Shown: positions 8,573 to 16,996 of the stretch, one piece after another
How the letters are laid out: each line of letters starts with the position of its first letter
Position numbering within the stretch: the first letter of the stretch is position 1
Assembly: GCF_030316845.1 (NCBI RefSeq)
Contig: NZ_JASZYS010000012.1
Coordinates: 124,001 to 188,000, forward strand
Length of the DNA stretch: 64,000 bases
Direction: 5' to 3'
DNA from: Variovorax davisae
GTDB lineage: Bacteria; Pseudomonadota; Gammaproteobacteria; Burkholderiales; Burkholderiaceae_C
The notes under the pieces: generated by a model
Databases searched by the model: none
The model's input: the letters and a program-made list of their open reading frames with translations, nothing else
What the model was told of the DNA's origin: nothing
Translations under genes and position numbers: made by a program

Positions 8573-9432
8573 GTCTTCTTCCTTCTCGAAGCGGCTGGCC
8601 TGGACGCGGCCTGTTCCGCCAGCAGGTGGCCGGTGCTGACCACCAGCGCCTGCGCCAGGCAAAGCGGCGCCACCAGCGAACGGAAGGGTTTGGACGAGTC
8701 GTCGGCCAGCTCGAAGCAGACGGTGGCCGAGGCCTTGAGCGGCGACAGCGGTCCATCGGTGATGGCGACCACCGAAGTGCCTTGCGCGCGCAGCAGGCGG
8801 GCCGCTTCGAGCACGTCGGGCGAGTAGTTGCGAAAGCTCGCGACCAGCAGCACATCGCCCGGCGCCACCGAACGAAGGCTCTCGCGCAGCATGCCGCCGG
8901 CGCCGTCGAGCAGGTGGGTGCGCAGCTCGAGCTGGCTCAGCGCATAGGCCAGGTAGCCCGCCACCGGGAACGCCCGGCGCTGCGCCAGCACGTGGATGTG
9001 GGGCGCGTTGGCGATCAGCTTGACGGCCGCCCTCAGGTCGGCCTCGCGGACCATGTCCTCGAGCTGGCCCAACTCGGCGATCGAGTCGCTCGCCAGCTGG
9101 TGCAGCACGCCGGCCGGTGCCTGCGCATCGTGGTCCTGCTGGCGCCGCATCTCGACGATGCGCTCGCGGTAGCTCGCCGAGCGCTCCACCAGGTGGCCGC
9201 GAAATACCTGCTGCATCTCGGAGAAACCGCCATAGCCGACCGCGTTGGCGAAGCGGATCATGGCGGAGGGCTGGACCTCGGTGTTCTCGGCGATGGCCGC
9301 CACCGTGCCCAGCGCGAGGTCGTCCGGGCGCTCCAGTGCATAGCGGGCGATGCGCTGCAGCTGCTTCGACATGCCGGGGTAAGCGTCGGCAATCCGGGTC
9401 TTGAGCTGCTCGTAGTTCGCGATCGGGTCCAT
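8569..9432 (-). CDS. Transcriptional regulator, MurR/RpiR family with SIS domain
   Basis: Starting at ATG 9432 gives 287 residues. The first 80 form the RpiR-type helix-turn-helix (LGTVAAIAENTEVQPSAMIRFANAVGYGGFSEM). From about residue 125 there is a SIS sugar-phosphate-binding domain (VLLVASFRNYSPDVLEAARLLRAQG). RpiR proteins sense phosphorylated sugars and repress or activate nearby catabolic genes. It is first in the minus-strand operon and faces livM across 97 bases that contain two palindromes, so it probably controls both directions. A phosphorylated product of the IolC-like kinase is a natural candidate effector. Confidence 0.87.
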   Translation of the reverse strand: MDPIANYEQLKTRIADAYPGMSKQLQRIARYALERPDDLALGTVAAIAENTEVQPSAMIRFANAVGYGGFSEMQQVFRGHLVERSASYRERIVEMRRQQDHDAQAPAGVLHQLASDSIAELGQLEDMVREADLRAAVKLIANAPHIHVLAQRRAFPVAGYLAYALSQLELRTHLLDGAGGMLRESLRSVAPGDVLLVASFRNYSPDVLEAARLLRAQGTSVVAITDGPLSPLKASATVCFELADDSSKPFRSLVAPLCLAQALVVSTGHLLAEQAASRPAASRRKKT

Positions 9433-9443
9433 GTGCTGAAAAT

Positions 9444-9487
9444 AGAATGAATGTTCTTGAATGTTTAAATAATAGAACGTACATTCT
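9444..9487. promoter_or_regulatory. Paired 14-bp inverted operators between rpiR-type regulator and livM
   Basis: AGAATGAATGTTCT (9444-9457) and AGAACGTACATTCT (9474-9487) each have AGAA/TTCT ends. They are near-reverse complements of each other, and their centres are exactly 30 bases apart, about three helical turns. The AT-rich spacer (TTTAAATAAT) contrasts with the high-GC surroundings. RpiR-type proteins often bind such sites as dimers or tetramers. Confidence 0.6.
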
Positions 9488-9529
9488 GTTTTGTCCAACG
9501 GTCCTTGAAAAAATCGGAGACGGAACTTG

Positions 9530-10582
9530 ATGCACCTCGCCGCCGGCCGCGCCGCCCTGTTCCCCGCGCCCCTGGTCCTCACGCTGGCACTGCTGCTGTC
9601 GACGCCGCTGTGGGTCGCGCAGGTCGGGCTCTACCAGTACCTGGCGCTCGAAATCATGATCTGGATGATGTTCGCGCTGGGCTTCAACCTGCTGCTCGGT
9701 TTCACGGGCTTGCCTTCGTTCGGGCATGGCGCCTACTTCGGCATCGGGGCCTACGCCTTCGGCCTGCTGCAGCTCCGGGTCTGGCCGAACCTCTGGTTCG
9801 ACCTCGTCGGCGCGGTGCTGGTGGCGACCGCGCTCGGGGCCCTGGTGGCGCTGTTCATCTCGCACAAGCGCGGCATCTACTACGCGCTGCTGACCATCGC
9901 CTTCGGCCAGGTCTTCTGGTTCATCGCCAACAAATGGCACTCGGTGACCGGCGGCGAGGACGGCCTGCTCAACATCAAGCGGCTGCCGGCCGATTTCGGC
10001 TTCGTCTCGTTCAGCCTCGCGAGCAACGACGCGCTGTTCTATTTCGGCCTGGCTGCGTTCGCGCTGGTGCTGGTCGGACTCTGGCGGCTGGTGCATTCGC
10101 CGCTGGGGAGGGTGCTGAGTGCCATCAAGCAGAACGAGACCCGGGCCGCTTTCGTCGGCTACAACGTCTGGCTCTACAAGTGGCTGGCCTTCACGCTGTC
10201 GGCCGGCGTCGCGGGCCTGGCCGGCGCCCTGTTCGCGATGGCGCAGCAGTCGGCCTATCCGAACGTGATGAGCCTGCACAACTCGGGCTTCGTCGTGATG
10301 ATGGTGCTGATCGGGGGCGGGCTCGTCAGCTTCTGGGGCCCGGTGATCGGCGCCACCTTCTTCATCCTGGCGCGCGACCTGCTGGGCGTCTACACCGAGA
10401 CCTGGCTGCTCTGGTATGGGCTGCTTTTCATGGCGCTGGTGATCTTCAAGCCCGACGGCATCGCCGGCATCTGGCAGGGCTGGATGGCGAGGTGGCGCCG
10501 AAGGCCGCCGGGCGCCGCCGGCACCGTGTCCACCGCGATGCTGGCCGCAGCGGCCCGGGGAGGCGCCGATGAAGCTGTTTGA
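9530..10582 (+). CDS. livM: Branched-chain-type ABC transporter permease (LivM family)
   Basis: The ATG at 9530 follows GGAG at a good distance; a TTG three bases earlier is also in frame. The product has 350 residues and the LivM hallmarks FTGLPSFGHGAYFGIGAYAFG and, near the C-terminus, SGFVVMMVLIGGGLVSFWGPVIGA. It is the second channel subunit matching LivH at 3404-4333. Its 3' end overlaps the ATPase gene by 14 bases. It is the first gene of the rightward operon controlled from the palindromic region. Confidence 0.9.
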   Translation: MHLAAGRAALFPAPLVLTLALLLSTPLWVAQVGLYQYLALEIMIWMMFALGFNLLLGFTGLPSFGHGAYFGIGAYAFGLLQLRVWPNLWFDLVGAVLVATALGALVALFISHKRGIYYALLTIAFGQVFWFIANKWHSVTGGEDGLLNIKRLPADFGFVSFSLASNDALFYFGLAAFALVLVGLWRLVHSPLGRVLSAIKQNETRAAFVGYNVWLYKWLAFTLSAGVAGLAGALFAMAQQSAYPNVMSLHNSGFVVMMVLIGGGLVSFWGPVIGATFFILARDLLGVYTETWLLWYGLLFMALVIFKPDGIAGIWQGWMARWRRRPPGAAGTVSTAMLAAAARGGADEAV

Positions 10583-11312
10583 AGCCCAGGGCCTGTCGAA
10601 GCGCTTCGGCGACCAGGTGGTGCTCGAAGACATCACGCTGGCCTGCGACGAAGGCGAACTGGTCGGCATCATGGGCCCGAACGGGGCCGGCAAGACCACC
10701 TGCTTCAACGTGCTCACCGGTCGCTATCGGCCCGACCGCGGCAGCGTGCGCTTCGCTGGCCAGGACATCACCGGCCTGGCGCCGCGGGAGATCGCGCGCC
10801 ACGGCATCTCGCGCTCCTTCCAGATCATGAATCTCTTCGACGACTACTCGGCACTCGACAACGTCTTGATCGCCACGCCGCACGTGCGCCGCCAGGGCTT
10901 CAATCCCTGGCGCGACCTGGGCGCCGACAGCACGGCGCAGGATCTGGCCGCGGCGGTGCTGGCGCGCGTCGGCCTGGCCGGCAAGGCGCTTTCGCCGGCG
11001 CGCAGCCTCTCGTACGGCGAACGGCGCGCCCTGGAGATCGGCGTTGCGCTGGCCGCCGAGCCGCGGATGCTGTTCCTCGACGAGCCGACGGCCGGCCTCG
11101 GCGCCGAAGGCACGGCCAGGCTGACCGAACTGGTCCTGCAACTGCGCCGGCAGCTGACGATCATGGTGATCGAGCACGACATGAAGTTCCTGTTCGGCCT
11201 GGCCGACCGGATCTCGGTGATCCACTGGGGCCAGGTGATCGCAGAGGGCACGCCGGACGAACTCCGGCGCAACGAATGGGTCGCGCGTTCCAATCTGGGG
11301 GTGCTCGCATGA
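10569..11312 (+). CDS. livG: ABC transporter ATP-binding protein (LivG family)
   Basis: This 247-residue ATPase has Walker A GPNGAGKT (36-43), a Q-loop at SFQIMNLF, the signature LSYGERRALEIG, Walker B MLFLDEP and the switch histidine in MVIEHDM. The C-terminal segment VIAEGTPDELR is typical of LivG. It powers the LivH-LivM channel together with LivF. The signature reads LSYGE rather than LSGGQ, which is normal for this branch. Confidence 0.92.
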   Translation: MKLFEAQGLSKRFGDQVVLEDITLACDEGELVGIMGPNGAGKTTCFNVLTGRYRPDRGSVRFAGQDITGLAPREIARHGISRSFQIMNLFDDYSALDNVLIATPHVRRQGFNPWRDLGADSTAQDLAAAVLARVGLAGKALSPARSLSYGERRALEIGVALAAEPRMLFLDEPTAGLGAEGTARLTELVLQLRRQLTIMVIEHDMKFLFGLADRISVIHWGQVIAEGTPDELRRNEWVARSNLGVLA

Positions 11313-11373
11313 GCCCCCGCCCGGCCGCTCCGAAGGGGGCTCGCACCGCTGTGCAAAGCACGGAGGTTGCCTT

Positions 11374-12132
11374 GTGAACGCAGTGGCATTCGATCTGCGC
11401 GAAGCGCCTGCGACCCCCGATCGCGCGCCGCCGCCATTGCTCGCCATCGAGGGCATCGACACCTTCTACGGCGAGACCCAGGCCCTGTTCGGTGTCTCGC
11501 TGCGCGTGGACGCGGGCGAAGTGGTCGCGCTGCTGGGCCCGAACGGCGCCGGCAAGACCACCACGCTGCGTTCGATCCTCGGCCTGACGCCGGCGCGCAC
11601 AGGCACCATCCGCTTCGATGCCCGCGACGTGACGCGGGCGTCGACCCACGACATCGCGCGGGCCGGTGTCGGCTGGGTGCCGGACGACCGGCGCATCTTC
11701 CCGACCCTGACCGTGGCGCGCAACCTCGCGATCGCACGCAAGAAATCGCGCTTCCGCGGCTGGACCGAGAAGGAGTGCTTCGAGATTTTCAGCGCGCTCG
11801 AGTACCTGATGCATCGTGAATGCGAGAACCTGTCCGGCGGCGAGATGCAGATGGTCGCGATCTCGCGCGCGCTGCTCGGCTCGCCCGGGCTGGTGCTGTT
11901 CGACGAGCCGAGCCAGGGCCTGGCGCCGAAGGTGGTGCAGGACGTGATGAAGACCATCACCCGGCTGAAAGCCGAGGGCGTCTCGGTGCTGGTGGTCGAG
12001 CAGAACGTCCAGAGCGCGCTCGAAGTGGCCGACCGCGTGTATGTGATGAACCAGGGCGCGATCGTGCACGAGGGCCCGGCCGCGGCCTTGCGCAGCGACG
12101 CCGCGCTGCGTCTTCGGCTGCTGGGGGTATGA
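11374..12132 (+). CDS. livF: ABC transporter ATP-binding protein (LivF family)
   Basis: The GTG at 11374 is preceded by GGAGG at a good spacing. The product has 252 residues with Walker A GPNGAGKT, the LivF-type segment GVGWVPDDRRIFPTLTVARNL, signature LSGGEMQM, Walker B LVLFDEPSQGLAPK and switch histidine replaced in context by VVEQNVQ, as is usual in LivF. About 25 residues precede the normal LivF start, so an internal start is possible. It lies 61 bases after livG and 4 bases before the next gene. Confidence 0.9.
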   Translation: MNAVAFDLREAPATPDRAPPPLLAIEGIDTFYGETQALFGVSLRVDAGEVVALLGPNGAGKTTTLRSILGLTPARTGTIRFDARDVTRASTHDIARAGVGWVPDDRRIFPTLTVARNLAIARKKSRFRGWTEKECFEIFSALEYLMHRECENLSGGEMQMVAISRALLGSPGLVLFDEPSQGLAPKVVQDVMKTITRLKAEGVSVLVVEQNVQSALEVADRVYVMNQGAIVHEGPAAALRSDAALRLRLLGV

Positions 12133-12136
12133 CGGC

Positions 12137-12790
12137 ATGAATGCACCGCTGCTCAAGGTCGACAAGATCGCCAAGCAATACGCCCGCGGGCTGCTGCGGC
12201 CGAAGCTCACTTTCAGCCTCGCCGCCGATTTCGAGGTCGCGCGGCCGGCCGTGGTCGGCGTGCTGGGCCCCAACGGATCCGGCAAGACCACGCTGTTCGA
12301 ACTCATGACCGGCAGCAACCTGCCGAGTGCCGGGCGCGTGCTGGTCAACGGCCAGGACATCCATCGCGTGCGCACCCGGGAGCGCGACCGGCTGGCGATC
12401 CACTACCACCAGTCGTACCAGCTGCGGTCGTTCCAGCGCAGCCGGCCGAACTTCATGCTCGACCCTGCGCGCTGCGATTCGCCGCTGGTGCATCTGTTCG
12501 ACGAGCCGCAGTTCAACACCCAGGACGGCTACATCGGCTTCATGCTCGATTTCTTCCGCACGCTCAAGGCGCGCGGGCGGCTGGTGTTCCTGTGCCTGCA
12601 CCCGAACGAGCCGTACCACGTCGACATCCTGCGCCAGAGTTGCGAGCGATTCATCTTCGTGCAGAAGGGCACGGTCACGCAGATGGCGGACTTCGATTCG
12701 CTGATGGCTGACGAACGGGTGTGCGCCTACCTGGGCGCACTCGCCGGTCCCGCGCAGGCTCAGCAGCAGCGCCCGACGCCCTGGCCGTAG
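12137..12790 (+). CDS. ABC ATPase-like protein lacking the signature (helical) subdomain
   Basis: This 217-residue protein begins like an ABC ATPase: Walker A GPNGSGKT (44-51), a Q-loop-like glutamine in HYHQSYQ (about 92-95), Walker B LVHLFDEP (117-124) and a histidine in FLCLHPNEP (155). Only about 25 residues separate the Q-loop from Walker B, where 70 or more are normal, so the whole alpha-helical subdomain with LSGGQ is missing. It follows livF by 4 bases and must be cotranscribed. It is unlikely to form a normal ATP sandwich and may be a regulatory or accessory NTPase of the transporter. Its last 31 bases overlap the convergent yjiX gene. Confidence 0.72.
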   Translation: MNAPLLKVDKIAKQYARGLLRPKLTFSLAADFEVARPAVVGVLGPNGSGKTTLFELMTGSNLPSAGRVLVNGQDIHRVRTRERDRLAIHYHQSYQLRSFQRSRPNFMLDPARCDSPLVHLFDEPQFNTQDGYIGFMLDFFRTLKARGRLVFLCLHPNEPYHVDILRQSCERFIFVQKGTVTQMADFDSLMADERVCAYLGALAGPAQAQQQRPTPWP

Positions 12791-12978
12791 CGGCGCTCGA
12801 TCACCTTGGCGCAGTAGTCGTTGCGCGAGAGCACCGGCGCCCCGGGGTGCTGCGCCTGGGCATGCGCGAGGTAGCGCTCGTAGTCGGGCATGCCGAAGAC
12901 TTGCCGGCAGGCCGAGCAGAGGCTGCGAAAGCGCTGCCCCAGCGAGCGCTCGGCGTCCAGGTCGATGGCGACGTTCAC
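12760..12978 (-). CDS. yjiX: YbdD/YjiX-family small protein (DUF466)
   Basis: The product has 72 residues from GTG 12978 and the family signature GMPDYERYLAHAQAQHPG and a C-terminal GRCC. YbdD/YjiX proteins are encoded directly after CstA/BtsT-type transporters and are thought to assist them. The GTG overlaps the cstA stop (GTGA), so the two are translationally coupled. The final 31 bases overlap the 3' end of the convergent ABC-like gene on the other strand. Confidence 0.87.
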   Translation of the reverse strand: MNVAIDLDAERSLGQRFRSLCSACRQVFGMPDYERYLAHAQAQHPGAPVLSRNDYCAKVIERRYGQGVGRCC

Positions 12979-15041
12979 GGCATGGCTCCCTGCGGGCCGC
13001 TCATGGGCGGGATCTCCTGGGCAGTCGGCCTGGCTTGCTTCAGCGCCTGCAGGCAGATCTTGGCCGCGAACACGCACATCGCGACCACCAGCAGCACGAA
13101 GAAGCCGCAGACCACGGCGTCGAGCGTGTTGTTGAAGGCCACCCGCTGCATCTCGGCGATCGACTTGGCCGGTGCGATCAGCGTGCCCTGGGCGGCGGCG
13201 TCGCCGAACTTGCGCGCCAGCGCCAGGAAGCCGATGGCCGGGTCGGGGTGGAAGATCTTCTGCACGCCGGCCGTCAGCGTCGTGACGAGCAGCCAGGCCG
13301 TCGGCACCAAGGTGACCCAGACGTAGCGCTCGCGCTTCATCTTGACCAGCACGCTGGTGCACAGCAGCAGGGCGATGCCGGCCAGCATCTGGTTGCCGAC
13401 GCCGAACAGCTGCCACAGCGTATTGATGCCGCCGAGCGGATCGACCACCCCCTGGTACAGGAAGTAGCCCCAGAGCCCGACGCACAGCAGGGTGGCGACG
13501 ATGTTGGCGGGCAGGAACTCGGTGTCGCCGAGCGGCTTGTAGAGGTGGCCCAGCATGTCCTGGATCATGAAGCGGCCCACGCGCGTGCCGGCGTCGACCG
13601 CGGTCAGGATGAAGAGGGCCTCGAACAGGATCGCGAAGTGGTACCAGAAGGCCTCCATCGACTTGCCACCGAAGGCCTGGCCGAGGATCTGCGCCATGCC
13701 GACCGCCAGGGTCGGCGCGCCGCCGGCGCGCGACAGGATGCTGGTCTCGCCGATGTCGATCGCGGTCTGGTTGATGAGCTCCGGCGTGATCGTGAAGCCC
13801 CAGCCCGAGATCACCTCGGCCGCATGGGCCGCGGTGGTGCCGATCACCGCCGCCGGCGCATTCATCGCAAAGTAGATGCCGGGGTCGAGCACGCTGGCGG
13901 CCGTGAGCGCCATCACCGCCACGAAGGATTCGGCCAGCATGCCGCCGAAGCCGATGAAGCGCATGTGCGACTCCTTCTCGACCATCTTCGGCGTCGTGCC
14001 CGAGGAGATCAGGGCATGGAAGCCCGACACCGAGCCGCAGGCGATGGTGATGAACAGGAAGGGGAACAGCTTGCCCGAGAACACCGGCCCGCTGCCGTCG
14101 ATGAAGCGGGTGGTGGCCGGCATCGCCAGCAGCGGCGCGACGTAGTAGATGCCCAGCGCCAGCGCCACGATGGTGCCGATCTTGAGGAAGGTGCTGAGGT
14201 AGTCGCGCGGCGCCAGCATCAGCCAGACCGGCAGGCTGGCCGCGATGGCGCCGTAGACGATCAGCGCCCAGGCCAGCTGCGGCCCGGTGAGGGTGAACCA
14301 CGGCGCCCAGGTCGCGCTCTCGGCCACCGCGCGGCCGAGGAAGATCGACGCCAGCAGCAGCACCACGCCGAAGACCGAGGCCTCGCCGACGCGGCCGGGC
14401 CGGATGATGCGCATGTAGATGCCCATCAGCAGCGCGATCGGGATGGTGGCGAAGATCGTGAACAGGCCCCAGGGGCTGCCGGTGAGCGCCTTCACGACGA
14501 TCAGCGCCAGCACCGCCAGGATGATGATCATGATCGCCAGCACGCCGACCAGCGCCAGCGTGCCGGGCACCGGCCCGAGCTCCATCTTGATCATCTCGCC
14601 GAGCGACTTGCCGTCGCGCCGCACCGAGGCGAAGAGCACGATGAAGTCCTGCACCGCGCCGGCCAGCACCACGCCCGAGAGGATCCACAGCGTGCCGGGC
14701 AGGTAGCCCATCTGCGCCGCCAGCACCGGCCCGACCAGCGGCCCGGCGCCCGCGATGGCCGCGAAGTGATGGCCGTAGAGCACCCACTTGTTGGTCGGCA
14801 CGTAGTCCATGCCGTCGTTGTGGCGCAGCGCCGGCGTGACGCGGGTGTCGTCGAGCCGCAGCACCTTGTCGGCGATGAACTTGCTGTAGAAGCGGTAGGC
14901 GATGAAGTAGACGCACAGCGCCGCGGTCACCAGCCAGACCGCATTGACGCTCTCGCCGCGGCCCAATGCCAGCGCGGCGAACGAGAAGGCGCCGAGGATG
15001 GCGATCGCCGGCCACAGCAGCAGGGAGGTCAGCTTGTTCAT
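12975..15041 (-). CDS. cstA: Carbon starvation protein A, peptide/pyruvate transporter family
   Basis: This 688-residue polytopic membrane protein has the CstA family hallmarks: DGMDYVPTNKWVLYGHHFAAIAGAGPL near residues 55-80, GSVSGFHALISSGTTPKM in the middle, and many hydrophobic helices. CstA and its relative BtsT import pyruvate or peptides during carbon limitation in E. coli. The gene is followed by yjiX with overlapping stop and start codons, the standard arrangement. A 224-base region upstream separates it from a divergent small gene. Confidence 0.92.
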   Translation of the reverse strand: MNKLTSLLLWPAIAILGAFSFAALALGRGESVNAVWLVTAALCVYFIAYRFYSKFIADKVLRLDDTRVTPALRHNDGMDYVPTNKWVLYGHHFAAIAGAGPLVGPVLAAQMGYLPGTLWILSGVVLAGAVQDFIVLFASVRRDGKSLGEMIKMELGPVPGTLALVGVLAIMIIILAVLALIVVKALTGSPWGLFTIFATIPIALLMGIYMRIIRPGRVGEASVFGVVLLLASIFLGRAVAESATWAPWFTLTGPQLAWALIVYGAIAASLPVWLMLAPRDYLSTFLKIGTIVALALGIYYVAPLLAMPATTRFIDGSGPVFSGKLFPFLFITIACGSVSGFHALISSGTTPKMVEKESHMRFIGFGGMLAESFVAVMALTAASVLDPGIYFAMNAPAAVIGTTAAHAAEVISGWGFTITPELINQTAIDIGETSILSRAGGAPTLAVGMAQILGQAFGGKSMEAFWYHFAILFEALFILTAVDAGTRVGRFMIQDMLGHLYKPLGDTEFLPANIVATLLCVGLWGYFLYQGVVDPLGGINTLWQLFGVGNQMLAGIALLLCTSVLVKMKRERYVWVTLVPTAWLLVTTLTAGVQKIFHPDPAIGFLALARKFGDAAAQGTLIAPAKSIAEMQRVAFNNTLDAVVCGFFVLLVVAMCVFAAKICLQALKQARPTAQEIPPMSGPQGAMP

Positions 15042-15265
15042 GGCGCGGCTCCTGTTGGCAAGGGCGCCGGTTCGGACATGACCGTCGGCATGTCTCCTTC
15101 GGCGGCCGCCATCTTGCTGCCGCGGCGGCGCCGGCGCAAGGCGCAGATTGAATCGGATTGCGCCTGCCCGGACCGGATAGCGCCTAAGCCATATGGACCG
15201 GGACGCGGCCAGGCCCTAATGTCGGTTAATAGCTAAGTAGTACAAACAACAACCGGGGAGATGCC

Positions 15266-15529
15266 GTGCATCGCTCGAAAAGAGGACAGCTGGCGAAGCT
15301 GAGGGGCGAGATGGTGCGCTGCCGGCTGGCCGTGGCCGCCGCGCGCGAAGAGATGATCGAGTCGCTCGGCGACTTCATGTGCGGCAGCGGCACGCCGCCG
15401 GGCCTGGGGGACATCCGGGCGCTGGAGCGCCTGTGCGAAGCGCTGGAGGAGGCCGAGACGGCCTATGCGCGCCGGCTGGCGGCGCCGCCGGAGCACCACC
15501 CGGCCGCCTTGCGGCTGCGGGTGGGCTGA
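15266..15529 (+). CDS. Small unknown protein
   Basis: The GTG at 15266 is preceded by CGGGGAG at ribosome-site distance, and the upstream 50 bases are AT-rich compared with the rest. The product is 87 residues, mostly helical, rich in Ala, Arg, Glu and Leu (EALEEAETAYARRL), without signal peptide or membrane segment. I do not recognise the family. It lies alone between divergent cstA and convergent gntP. The good ribosome site and position argue for a real gene, but codon evidence over such a length is weak. Confidence 0.5.
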   Translation: MHRSKRGQLAKLRGEMVRCRLAVAAAREEMIESLGDFMCGSGTPPGLGDIRALERLCEALEEAETAYARRLAAPPEHHPAALRLRVG

Positions 15530-15538
15530 CAGGGCGGC

Positions 15539-16993
15539 TCAGAAGGAGCCGACCGTCGAGCCGAGCACGATGACGGCGATGAGCGCGATCAGCGCGCCCA
15601 CGATGCCCACCATGACGATGTCGAAATAGCTCTCGCCGTGCTTGGTGCCGCAGACCGCCAGCAGCGTGACCACCGCGCCGTTGTGCGGCAGGCTGTCGAG
15701 GGTGCCGGCGCCGATCACCGCCACCCGGTGCATCAGCGCCGGATCGAGGCCGGTGGTGGCGGCCAGCTGCATGAAGGTGCCGCCCAGCGCGTCGAGGGCG
15801 ATCGTCAGGCCGCCCGAGGCCGAGCCGGTGAGGGCGGCCAGGATGTTGGTCGACAGCGCCAGCGAGACCAGCGGCCCGCCGCCGATGCCCAGCACCCACT
15901 CGCGCACCAGTTCGAAGGCCGGCATGGCGGCCACCACGGCGCCGAAGCCGACCAGGCTGGCGACGCAGACCACCGGCAGCACCGAGGCATTGGCGCCGGC
16001 GTCGACCGTGGCGCGCAGCGAGGGCAGGCGCTTCCAGTTCAGCGCGACCAGCACCACCATGGCGGCGGCCAGCGCCACCAGCACCGCCCAGACACCGCCG
16101 ACGTTGGCCAGGCCGATGCCGCCGAAGCGGGCCTCGGCCAGGTAGGACGTGTCCAGGCGCGGCAGCACCACCAGCGCCATCAGCAGGTTGACGACCACCA
16201 CCACCACCAGCGGCGCCAGGGCCGCCACGATGCCGGGCTGGCCGCTGCCCTGCTCGCCGTGCTGGACTTCGGCCGGGTCGAAGCTGCCGGCGGTGGTGGC
16301 GCGCTCGCGCACCACCGGGTCTTCGGCGGCATCGACGTGGGCGTCCGAATCGGGGGTGCCGAAGGTCTCGCCGGCCGCGCGGGCCTTGGCCTCGGCGCGC
16401 CGCAGCCACCACATCCCGAAGCCCAGCATGATCGCCGAGGCGATCACGCCCAGGCCGGGCGCGGCGAAGGCCGTGGTGCCGAAGAAGGGCATCGGGATCG
16501 CGTTCTGGATCGCGGGCGTGCCGGGCAGCGCCGACATCGTGAAGGTCGAGGTGCCGAGCGCGATCGCCGCCGGCATCAGCCGGGCCGGGATGTTGGCGGC
16601 CCGGAACAGGGCCTGGGCCATCGGCGCCAGCACGAAGAAGGCGACGAACAGGCTGACGCCGCCGTAGGTGACCAGGGCGCCGGCCAGCACCACCGCGAGC
16701 ATCGCGCGCTGCGGCCCGAGCTTCTCGGTCATGAAGCGGGCGATGGTCTGGACCGAGCCGCTGTCGTCCATCAGCTTGCCGAACACCGCGCCGAGCAGGA
16801 ACAGCGGGAAGAAGCTGGCCAGGAAGCCGGCCGCCGAGCCCATGAAGGTCTGGGTCCAGTGGGCGAGCAGCGGCTCGCCGGCGAACAGCGCGGCGATCAG
16901 CGCCGCCGCCGGCGCCAGCACCAGCACGCTCCAGCCCCGGTAGGAGAGCCAGATCAGCAGCCCGAGGCCGAGGAAGATGCCTGCGAGTCCCAT
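15539..16993 (-). CDS. GntP-family permease (gluconate/hydroxy-acid transporter)
   Basis: This 484-residue membrane protein has the GntP pattern: FFPLFLLGAVFGKLMDDSGS near residue 65, TYGGVSLFVAFFVLAPMA, and the C-terminal block SLPHNGAVVTLLAVCGTKHGESYFDI. About 12 hydrophobic segments are visible, with a hydrophilic loop at about residues 205-250. GntP permeases import gluconate and other hydroxy acids by proton symport. The gene follows the patatin gene by 3 bases. In other Burkholderiales this pair often accompanies 3-hydroxybutyrate dehydrogenase, so 3-hydroxybutyrate is a possible substrate. That link is from memory and inference. Confidence 0.85.
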   Translation of the reverse strand: MGLAGIFLGLGLLIWLSYRGWSVLVLAPAAALIAALFAGEPLLAHWTQTFMGSAAGFLASFFPLFLLGAVFGKLMDDSGSVQTIARFMTEKLGPQRAMLAVVLAGALVTYGGVSLFVAFFVLAPMAQALFRAANIPARLMPAAIALGTSTFTMSALPGTPAIQNAIPMPFFGTTAFAAPGLGVIASAIMLGFGMWWLRRAEAKARAAGETFGTPDSDAHVDAAEDPVVRERATTAGSFDPAEVQHGEQGSGQPGIVAALAPLVVVVVVNLLMALVVLPRLDTSYLAEARFGGIGLANVGGVWAVLVALAAAMVVLVALNWKRLPSLRATVDAGANASVLPVVCVASLVGFGAVVAAMPAFELVREWVLGIGGGPLVSLALSTNILAALTGSASGGLTIALDALGGTFMQLAATTGLDPALMHRVAVIGAGTLDSLPHNGAVVTLLAVCGTKHGESYFDIVMVGIVGALIALIAVIVLGSTVGSF

Positions 16994-16996
16994 GGC

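Noticed and set aside
8573..10717. Upstream part of the minus-strand frame that ends at 6635
   Set aside because: Only the part from ATG 8572 matches IolC; the upstream 2.1 kb is antisense or out of frame to the RpiR and livM genes.
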